A DNA stretch of 64,000 nucleotides, from positions 10,259,278 through 10,323,277 of the forward strand of contig CAIIXF020000008.1 in NCBI GenBank assembly GCA_903813345.2. Direction: 5' to 3'. Origin of the DNA: Owenia fusiformis. Taxonomy: Eukaryota; Annelida; Polychaeta; Sabellida; Oweniidae. Shown here piece after piece: positions 44,901-56,900 of the stretch (position 1 is its first letter; each line of letters begins with the position of its first letter). A model generated the notes under the pieces. The model saw nothing but the letters and a program-made list of their open reading frames with translations. It made no database searches and was not told the DNA's origin. Both the position numbers and the translations under genes were made by a program.

Positions 44901-47900
44901 GATTGGTGTATTTTGCATGCTAGAAATTACATCCAAACATGACTGAAAGTTAACCCCAACCCTTCTTCCTATTAATAGACATATGATTCTTACTAAACTG
45001 GGCAATTCCATTGGATCATTATAGCTGTAGTCTGCCATTTTTAATAACATGTGTTTTGGACAAGTTATTTCATCAGAAGTGGAAAGTTCAATTTTGTGAT
45101 ATATCATCCTCAGATTACTAAGGGTTGATATATGATAAGTTGGGTAACCAGATAATCAGAGCTGGTTTACTTAACTCTTCTGTATTTTTCCAGCCATTAA
45201 TGCAGAGAATGCAGCCCATAAATCTGAAAAATTCACTACGATGGCCATTCGCACAAAGCAGGAATATTTGAAAGATCTTGCCAACAACTTTGTAACCTCA
45301 ACTCTCTTAGAAAATTCATCAAAACTAGGTGAGTCTCATACTGCTATACCAGTACACATATTTTCAATAACCTGGGAATAAATTCCTATTGTACCTAGAC
45401 CTTATCTTTGTGTAAAGATTAACTTGTATTTTAATGGTCTATGATTGACCTTAGTCACATCATCATCATATCATTGCTGATTGGTTGAAAAACATTTGTA
45501 AGAAACGAAAGTTATACTCTGAAGCTTATCTCTTTATTTTTACAGGTAAATTCTCACTTGGAAGTGTTCGTAAAAAGGACAAAGTGAAAGGAAAGGTTCC
45601 CGACATATCTTCAAAATCTGGTGTTACCTGGGCAGTCTCCATTGAGGATTTTGGTTCATCGCAAGAGGTCGAAGGTTATTTGTCAATTGGGGGTGAACAA
45701 CTGGTATTAATTGAGGAGCCTAATAAAGAAGTGATTTTTACAACCTCTTGTAAGTCCATCATTGGCTGGACACAATATGAGAGCAGGTTAGTGTGTGGTG
45801 TAGAATTTATTTAACTGAATGGATGTTCCATATTTGTTTAATATGATTTATAGGGTTTATTTTGTTTCACACAATATGAGAGCATGTTAGTCTGTGTGGC
45901 ACAGATTTCATTTAATTAAATGGATGTTCCATAGTTGGTATTTTCAAAAATTCATTTTGCTCTTCGTCTTGTCTTTTGTGCTTTCTCATACTAAAGTACA
46001 ATCTAAAGTACACGTAAACCTGGAAATTCAACAGGATTAATGATTCTATCTGTCTCCTATAAAATAGTCAAGTAAATTGAATATACATCACTAATATTAA
46101 TACTGAGCAGAGTATTTGAAAGCTTCCTGGAAAGCTATATATCTGTTGTTTCTCAATATTACTCTAGGTATATTGTGTTTGATAATTTATTTAACTTGAA
46201 ATTCCTTTGATATTTTTGATGTGTGATTGATAATGTCAGCTCACTTGTAAGCCCATGATTATGCAATTTGTATCTATTGTTATAAACTAATATAAGTGAT
46301 TCAGCATATCTATACAGGGTGAGCCAAAAAAGGTAACCCTGTACAAGATTATATTTCAATTGTGTTTTTATTAATGTTTCAGTATTCGCGTGTACTATAA
46401 CCAAGGGGAGTGTATGTTGCTGCGTACGCTGTATTCAGATGTAGATGAGGTCCCAGAGATCATTGCGAGACTAGAGCGAGTATCTCAGGGATACAAGGTA
46501 AGTGTTGACAACTAATAAAACTTGTTAAAAAAACAAATAAATAAAAAATATGTCTTGAGATTTTGATCTGTATTAGTGCATCAATAGTTTGATAATAGTC
46601 TCCAACTTTTTTGTTTGTGGATGGTAGTCGGCCTCTTGTGATCTGTGTCTGTAACAAATGTCAGGTGGTGATATTTTGCATGTTAATGCCCTGTTAAGTA
46701 TACGTACCTGGTATTGTTCTACCAGTCTTTTAGATTGAAGATCTGTTTTTACACATGAAAGCCATAACCCCGGATTTCTGTCTGCTAGATACGCATCCCT
46801 CTGATTATATTACAAATACTTTTACAGTTCTGATGCAGATATGATCTTTACAAATGGAGTTTAATGGAGTTTGAATATGAAATGAATATTACTTACTTGT
46901 AAGCAGAAAATATAATGCAGTAACAGTCTGTCTATTCTGATTGAATATGTACAGTATATGTGCATCTCAAAAATTATTTTCATTTAAAAAATGTCCATGA
47001 AGTTGTGGACTCTTGCAATACGTAATCATTTTAAAGACCCAATAAGTGGATAGTGGTAATTTTACATTTCAGACAACTGAGATGGTACTTCGACGCAATG
47101 GTATGGGACAACTGGGCTTCCATGTTCATTATGAGGGAATCGTCTCAGATGTGGAACCATATAGTTTTGCCTGGAAAGCGGGTTTAAGACCAGGCAGCCG
47201 ATTGGTCGAAATTTGTAAGGTTGCTACAGCAACCTTGAAGCATGATCAAATGGTGGATTTATTGCGAACATCTGTGACAGTTACTGTGGTTGTAATACCT
47301 CCACTTGAGGATGGAACACCTAGAAAGTGAGTTTCATTTTCACTTCTTTATTTATATTCATTCTTCACAGCATCCTCAATTTTGATATTATTTCAATTTC
47401 AATAGATGGTGTAAGCCATTGGAATTTCTGCATCTAGGTACATTGATTATAAATAATTTTAATAAACTGACATAAAAGGAATGTCTTCTCTCAAAGTAGA
47501 TTAATTAACAATCATTCTATATGAGACAACTTGTTGTCTGTATTTCTTCAAACTGATTCAACTGTTGTTCCAACAGATTCTGCAAAAGTGAATTATTCAT
47601 ATTTGTGTTTATTATAGGATTGCATATTCATTGAAACTTTTTTTATTTATTATTTCCACTTGATATGTTTTATTTTATGATTTTAGGGGTTGCGATGACT
47701 TTCACTCCAGTTACTCATCATTAAATTCCCATAATACATCATCATCATCTGCAGACTTACACAATTTGGTAGAAGAGGATATCATGACATCATCCACTCA
47801 GAGCAGTACAGTTCGGACTCATCCTCCAAGAAGCGCAACAGATCCCAGGTAACTGATATTATTCACTTTATTCATTGTCCCATGAATCATACTAGCTGGT

Positions 47901-50900
47901 CGATTCTCTACATATAGCTGCACCATTTCCTGACCTATCGAAAAAGGGTCTCCATTTTTTCAATTCCTAGCTTCAACCCAGTTTAAATGTAGCTATAACT
48001 ATGTTTAAAGAAAAAAGATGTCACATTGGAATGATTGACTATTGGATGATCTGAAAGCACAGAAAAGATAATAACAGATCTATTACGTCCTCTTTAGTCT
48101 TATCCTTGGTCCAAGGTATTTCAATTCATTCCATGAGCTAGGACAGTGACACCCGATCTTGAAGGATGGTTCAATTTGCCAATCGTGTTATCTTATCTTT
48201 CTGGATCAAACTATGGTTTCCAAACCTTATCACTAACAGATCTGAAGGTCAAGATTAGGTTTTTCCTTTATCTGTCATAGTCTGCCATTTTATCCGAGCT
48301 GAATCACCTTGGTAATAATGAATAGCCAGAGGGAACATTGTACAACAACTCAACTGATTTAAATATTGTGGTAAAATAATGTACTTAGCATATTTGTTTC
48401 ATACCTTACTTCAAACTCTCTTGATTCACATTTCAACTTCCACTTCTAAGGTGGCTATTGCACACCTCAAATGAGCCACTTGGATTAGCAGTGACACTTA
48501 AAATGACAATTTTATGACCCTCAATGATATTCTATTTAAATATGCTATTGGATACATTTGTCTTATATAATCATAACAGGGTTTACTGACATGATATATT
48601 TTCCTTGAGACTGTCCTTGACATTTTGTTTTGTTTACTCAAACAATTGATTATTGGTTAGAAATACCAAGGTGAACTAATACTTTGTAAAACAAGTCTTC
48701 GCCTCTATGTTGTAAATGTGCCTTGTGGTGTCTCTTTGTTATATTTATTGCACAAATGAAATGAAATGAACGTTGGGCTGATTCTTAGGATCTAGGTATG
48801 TTGGCTACATTCAGGGTAGCCATTTTCAATGCTCAGTCATTGTGTCTGTTGGTATTCAGGATCTGTAACAAATGGCAGGTTGTGACATTTTGCATGCTAA
48901 TGCTTGTTATGAATTTAGTTTTGTGATAAAAACTAATCAATAGCTTTATAAATTTTTCATTTAATGAATTGATTCAAAATTTTCAGGGATTCTTCTGGGT
49001 ATGAAAAAAATGAAAAACTGATTCAATCTTGGACATGCTGGTTATTAAATTTTAAGGTTCTCTTTCTCTATGTCATGTTGTCCAATATGCAGACAGACTC
49101 AAGGACACTGGATAATACTGTAATATTATTTATGGTTAGATGCAGGATGTAATAAGCTATGCAAACAAACTCAAGGACAAGTTATATTAATCTTCTTATT
49201 CATTAGAAGTGAAACTTATTTTACAGACAGCAAACTAAAACAGAAATAAGTGTCGTTATATCATGTACAGAATTGTTGATAAAAATGCTTTTGAAAATTA
49301 TTGAATCTATGGCTTGGACGTCACAAAATTTTATAAAGTGTAAACTCAGAATTCTGCGTGCAAAATTTCATATGAGTTTATGTACAACTATGTCTTGATG
49401 CAATAAATTAAATTGAGGAACCTATCCATTGATTGTTTATTCATTGTCGCTTTCCACTGGGTCTAGAGACTCTGGGTCTGAGGTAGGAACAATCGAAACC
49501 TTGTGAATCAAGATGTGTTTACATTAGGGTTTCTTAGGAATGTCAAAATATATATATATATATATAAATGTTTATTATAATCAGAAATCAGAACAAAACT
49601 CTTGTTTAATAAATGTATTGTATCATAGGTATCAAGTCAGTTTCTCAATATCACAAAACTTTAATATTTTAATGTAGAAATGATAACATACAGCGTAATA
49701 ATATTGTATTTTATTGTATTTTGTTTACCACCAATGAAGGTGAGCAATACCTCTTGGGTATGTCCCGTATATATACGGTCGTAATTTACGTAATTAACAT
49801 GGAAGATAGACCCAGAAACCCTTCCTTGAAGGAGCCCTGTGTTTTTTTTTATGTGCACTTATACATAGACATACAAGTACACACCACATCGAATCCGGGA
49901 CCTATTGCGTAAGAGGTACATGCGCTACCGCTGAGCTACACGGGTGGAATATCATCACCTGATAGACAAATTAAATATGATTTAGTATATGTTAAAAATA
50001 CAAAAAATGATTTTCACGTATTTTACTATAACTCGCAAAGTAGTGGAGCGATTTTGTTCATATTTGGTATGTGAATACTATAAGCATGACACACTGTCCT
50101 ATGACACTTTTGGTAGAAGGCGGCCATTTTGAAATTTTTTTTGAAAAGTGGCCGCCATTTTAACGTATTTTACTATAACTCGAAAAGTAGTGAAGCGATT
50201 TTGTTCATATTTGTAATGTGAATACTATAAGCATGACACACTGTCCTATGACACTTTTGGTAGAAGGCGGCCATTTTGAAAAAAATTTTGAAAAATAGCC
50301 GCCATTTTAACGTATTTTACTTTAACTCGAAAAGTAGTGAAGCGATTTTGTTCATATTTGGTAAGTGAATACTATATGCATGGCACACTGTCTAATGACA
50401 CTTTTGGTAGAAGGCGGCCATTTTGAAAAATGGTCGCCATTTTAACGTATTTTACTATAACTCGAAAAGAAGTAGAGCGATTTTGTTCATATTTGGTATG
50501 TGAATACTACAAGCATGACACACTGTCCTATGACACTTTTGGTAGAAGGCGGCCATTTTGAAAAATGGCCGCCATTTTAACGTATTTTACTATAACTCAA
50601 AAAGTAGTGAAGCGATTTTGTTCATATTTGGTATGAGAATACTTTAAGCATGGCACACTGTCTAATGACACTTTTGGAAGAAGGTGGTCATTTTTCAAAA
50701 TGGCCGCCATTTTAACGTATTTTACTATAACTCGAAAAGTAGTGGAGCGATTTTGTTTATATTTGGTATGTAAATACTATAAGCAGGGCACACTGTCTAA
50801 TGGCACTTTTGGTAGAAGGTGGCCATTTTGAAAAATGGTCGCCAATTTAACGTATTTTACTATAACTTGAAAAGTAGTGGAGCGATTTTGTTCATGTTTG

Positions 50901-53900
50901 GTGTGAGAATACTTTAAGCATGGCACACTGTCTAATGACACTTTTGGAAGAAGGTGGTCATTTTTCAAAATGGCCGCCATTTTAACGTATTTTACTATAA
51001 CTTGAAAAGTAGTGGAGCGATTTTGTTTATATTTGGTATGTAAATACTATAAGCATGGCACATGGTCTAATGACACTTTTGGTAGAAGGTGGCTATTTTG
51101 AAAAATGGTTGCCATTTTTGCTATATGCTTTGTTTGTAAAAATGCCATCCATGGCTGTTCGATGGGATTCGCTACGCTTTGGCGTTGCCGTTGTTCTGGT
51201 TATAATCAGAAATTAGAACAAAACTCTTGTTTAATAAATGTATTGTATCATAGTTATCAAGTCACTTTCTCAATATAACAGAACTTAAGTATTTTGATGT
51301 AGAAATGATAACATACAGTGTAATAATATCATCACCTGAGAGACAAATTAAATATGATTTAGTATGTGTTAAAAATACCAAAAATGATAAGCAAATATGT
51401 ATTTTATTTGACATATCATTTTCATTTTATCCTGTTAAATTAAATATGATTTAGTATGTGTTAAAAATACCAAAAATGATTAGCAAATATGTATTTTTAT
51501 TTGACATGTCATTTTCATTTTATCCTGTTAAATTAAATATGATTTAGTATGTGTTAAAAATACCAAAAATGATTAGCAAATATGTATTTTTATTTGACAT
51601 GTCATTTTCATTTTATCCTGTTAAATTAAATATGATTTAGTATGTGTTAAAAATACCAAAAATGATTAGCAAATATGTATTTTTATTTGACATGTTATTT
51701 TCATTTTATCCCGTTGTTATTAAATTCTTGGAAATGCACATGTTAAAGCTTTAAATAAATAGAATTGTTAACATAAGGTAAAGTCAGAATATAACACCCG
51801 GCATAAATAAACACTCTTGTATATCAATAGGTATGAGCAGTTATTTTCAGATATTCTGAAGAAATATCGTAGGAATAGTGAGCTGTTTGTACATGTATTA
51901 AAATAAGCATGGTCACGTCATGGATTTAAGTGGGAAGTTTGGAGTAATATATGGTTGCAGTTTAAAAAACATTTTCAATGTAATATGTGTAAGATCTTTT
52001 ATGTATTGTAACAAAATGTCATTGCTGATCATATTTTACATTATTTTTCATGATTTTGTATGCCAGTTAATGCAATCAAGTCTAAAAAATCAAAGATATG
52101 TGACTTTTCATTTATCAGTTGTAATTCGTTATTTATTTACTTTGTAGTTCAGTTCATTTTTAAACATATGAAACACTTTTTTAGAAATCATTTGGAATAC
52201 AACTCATGTTTTGTGTCTTGTGTTGCAGGTTAGACATGAAGGGATCTCCTGCTAAAAGCTCGGACAGTTCTAAGGATACGCCCAAATATGGTGACCTCCG
52301 TTCAGTCAGTATGAATCTCTTTGGACATGATGCTGAAGCTCATAGCACTCTGAGGCGTGATAAACCAACACCAGGAACGAATTACTCAGAACGACCTCAG
52401 TATTCTTCCCAGAATTCATGGGAGGGGTCACTAGACAGCAGATCATCTGGTGCAAGGTCAAGGTCAGGTCAGATTGAGCAGACGGCTTTTGGGGAATCTC
52501 ATCAAAGACAGGGTTCTAGAGATAGTATGGACAGTGGACATGGCTGGAGGGGGAGTCACAGTGGATATACAGGCTCACAGGTTGGTTTCAGTTTCATAAA
52601 TAATTTGTGCCATATGGTGCTGCCCTCTACTTTCTATATTTCAAACTAATCTATGTTCGATGAGGGGTATATAGAAGAAGGGGGACATGGATACCTTGTA
52701 ACTCACTTATTAGGGGCTAGGTGCAAACCCTTAATGCTTTCTCAAGAAACTTAAATATGTTTAATAGACTCAAACCACATCTCCATTCTTTAAATCTTAT
52801 GATCTTATCAAACAATGATCTTACATTTTCTCTGAGCTAAAATTTTCTAAAATGAAACTTGACTTTATATGTTCCTTCCCTCAACAAAATCAACAGTTTT
52901 GGCCTGGCCCCTTAATTTCACATTTTGACTTAAATTCATGTGTTACCCTGACTGCAATATCCAAACCTTATTCAGTTGTATTTCAAATGATCCAAATCTA
53001 TTTGTAAGGGAGTATTTCTATGTGGCAGTGAGTCAAATTTAATTTGATGAAAAGAGAACAAAAAATATGTTAAATCGAAAGGAGTATTTTATTAATTATT
53101 TTATATGTTTTATCAAGTCAGCGCTTATACCGTAACTCATCTGTCTAGACATTAGATTTAATTTTATATCTTTAGATATTAAACTTACCACATACCCTAC
53201 TTATCATTTAGCTCTTAAACATTTAACATACAACATGAAAAAACTCACAAGGTCAGATCATTTTTAGCCTAGATTTAAAAAACTGTTATTCAAACAAAAA
53301 ATGAACATTAAAGTGAATAACTGGATCACATGCAATTTAAGAAATTCCCCTTAACCTTTAGTCAAGTTTATTTACTAAGTGATTTGCTATCTAGAAACTT
53401 GCTTGGAGGTAAATAAATATATACAACAAAAGTAGGACAATAAAATATAGATTTTTACTGGTTTGCATACATACACAACTACTGGATTTAAGAAGGATTA
53501 GGACTTATAGCAGTGGGTAACACATATTGTTGCATCAGCTAATGGATTTTAATAATTGGAATACATAAAAATTGGAGTTATAATGTTTAGTTTAAAGTTT
53601 CAGTTGATCAAAAGTGGGTTTGTGTAGTACAAAAATGAAACACTTTTGCATGTAATTGTATAGATGATGCTGTGTAAAGGTGGTAGATATTTAATGAATA
53701 ATGATGCACCTTTAATGTACCTGGTGCAGTTAATCTGCACCCAGGCAAATGCTTACTTACTATTAGATCAATCACGATGGAATTATGGGATTGGTCGCAC
53801 TATTTGAATTCTGGATAATCTGTCAGTGATGCAGACTTATTTATAATATGATGTATAACATACCTAGAAACAGGATTGCATTACAACAATAATGAAGCAA

Positions 53901-56900
53901 TAAAAGCTATGAATAATTCAAAACAGTACCTACTTGTTGTCATTTTTGAAACAATGCTGTTAATTGGTATGTCATACATTGTCTACATGTCACTATCCTG
54001 CCATAAATGTTCTGTATGTCCTCAGTAAGGATTATAAGTGATCAGGCTTTGTCCATAAAAACACATACTGTATACCAGGATAATGGCAAAATGTGACATC
54101 TAATGAATCAAAAATTCCAATTTAGTACACATCCCTGAAAATGACCCATATTATGGGTTTCAAGAGATCCCATGCCTATATAAATTGAGCATCATATCAG
54201 TTTGGGCCATTTTTGTGGTCTGTGTGTTAATTGTAATTGTGTGTGATGTAAATATTAACAAATGTATTAATCATAATTTTATCTTTATTTGGCAAAGGAC
54301 GTACTAAACCATTAAACTGCATGCTGTGTGTATAGTATAAAGATCTTGGCTATAAAGACCTTGGACTTAACACAAGCATTTGGATGGAGTTTGGCAGACA
54401 TTCAGGCCTATATTGGGCTTGAAGCATAAATAGATAATATTAATAACATCACTCTTCTAACATAACATGATAAGGTGTTTGTATAAAAACATGGTGAAGG
54501 GGACTTTGATTTTTAACATCATTAAAAAATCACAAATTAAGATAAATGATAAGCATGAGAACGGCTTTCACATTATGGGCTTTGGGCTAATTTTCACAAT
54601 ATAACACGGACACCTTATCATTTTGTTGATTTTAGCTTTTTGTGTTACAAATAGGGCGAAGGTTTAAACAAACCGAATCCTCGAAGAACAAAAATAGGTG
54701 GATCCACTGAATCACTTGTCAGACGAACAGACGAGCAAAATACTGACACAACGCAACATCGTTTGAACTTTTTGGACCAGATCAAGAAGAACACCAAGGA
54801 TTTGTTGACCAATCAAAAGCCTCCCAGGCCAGGTCGTAGGTCATTCAAAGAATCGCCAAAGGGCTTACAATCAACTAATATTAACCATTTAGTTAATTCT
54901 AGGGAAAATACACCTGATTTTGTGAAACGAACTTTTAGTTTGAATTTACATCACAATTCTTTTAATTCTGACTCCATACAGCAAAGAATAGGTGGCGCTG
55001 CTGCCCATACATCACACAGTTCGTCAAACTTAAGCGATCTCTCAACACATTCAGCAGAGGGAGCCAGTAGCAGACATCGTGACATGAGGCCAGGTAAGTT
55101 ATTCAATTCAGTTCTAAAATCAAATACCCTAAGGAGTCTAAGGTGGTTGAAGGTTTGTAGGTACATCTTAGTCATATCACCTTAATCAAAAGTTAGATAC
55201 AGTATCATTTAATTGAAGAGTCATGGTTTAGTCATAGTCATAGAAGTGGATACATGTTGAAATTGATACTTCATTTGGACATCAAAAATCCTCACAATAC
55301 AAGTAAACAAAGATATACATTATACAATATCCTGTAGGATTACATAAATTGTTAAAACAACATATTTAACCAGGGTAAAGTTTTGACTAGTATTGCATTA
55401 GGGGCCAGTACAAAATATAATTTTTCCTCAGAAGTAATGTAGCGAAAGGATTTCTCCCTATGTTAAAGCTTACAGACATTGAAATGACACGTCTCCTTTG
55501 TTACTTTTAATATTCTATTATAGTGGGTGTAAAAAATGAATGATATTTTGATCCAACCCCTTGAACAATCCCACACTTATAATCAAGATGTAATAGATAA
55601 GTTTCTGTATGTTTGTAGATGATCCTCATTTAGGGAGGAGAACCACCCCCTCCCCCGGTGCTAGACGCAAAGGAGGAAGCTACCATACAGGACAGAAAAA
55701 CTACCTAGATGTCACACAATCTCCTCTAAGTAGCAGAAGTAGCAGCCCACGGACAAAGTATGTTTTAACACTTTGAGTACATTTATAATGTGATTGCCAA
55801 AAACAATGAAATATTATCTTGGGAGCAGTTTAATCCATTTTATTATGGGAATAAAATCTTGGTTTATTCGGCTCCTGTTTGTCGCAGTGGCAAGGCAGTG
55901 AATACTGTGCATGTAAAGATGGGCAAAATGCAGGAATCATCACTTTTCCACATATTTTGTAGTTTATTTCAAGACAAAGTATATGAAATCAAAGAAAGTC
56001 TGGAAAATATATGTTATAAAATGTATGATTCAGCACAGTTCAACACATAAAAGGTTTTGAAAATGTCTGAGTGAACATATAGTATGTGCATAATCATAAT
56101 GAAATTACATTGAGGTATTTTACTTTTCAATTGTGCATTCAACTTTCAAAACAAAGAAAACCAAAAGTACTAAATTCAATCATAAAATGTTACCGAGATT
56201 CCGCCTTTCCATTTGCAGACAACATTCATCTCAGGAGTCATTAACAAGGTCAAGGGGTCAAGGTCATATGACAGGAAGTAATTTGGCGCCATCTGGCACA
56301 TTCCAAGAGGATCTTATGAGATTAATCAACCCTGATGTACCAGATACAGAACTTCAACAGGTTTGTTTTCATAATTCTGTTTGCCACTGAAGCATAACAT
56401 TGAAGGAATCTAAAGAATCTCTTAGTAATGTTTCATACCAAGTAGAATAAAAACATTATATCACTACGGATTACATAGGAGTTAGTTAAAATGGGTACTT
56501 AACTAAAACAATCAGTTAAACTGCTTATGCCGAACAGTGATGAATCAGATCTATTCTGAACTTCACATACATTGTTTGTTTCTGTGTGTCCATATTCTCA
56601 TGACATTTTTAGCTCATCCAAATTGCTTTTGTAGACAAATCCAGGTGGGCCATACAGGTTGAGTCGGACCCACTCAGATGAGAGCATAGTTGGAGGGGGC
56701 CCCACCAGGGGGACACCGCTGTCTTATGATGCAGACCTTAGTCGAGATGTCTTATTTTCCAGCACACATACCCCTGACTCCTCACCATCCAAGAGGGATA
56801 TACAAAAGTGAGAATTTTTATTTTTATTAAACAGTGTTAGTTTAAATGTACAATCATGTACTCCTGTCCATGAGGCCAAATTGAGTAGAGCTAGAACACC

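Larger units (their letters stand above)
47849..49574 (+). other. Intron 13, first part
   Basis: Holds a partial dispersed repeat (48841-48910) and a TA microsatellite (49549-49566). No coding feature. Confidence 0.5.

Noticed and set aside
49880-49947. Functional tRNA gene
   Set aside because: A and B boxes are present, but the cloverleaf is degraded and the unit has a SINE body, an A-rich tail and target duplications.
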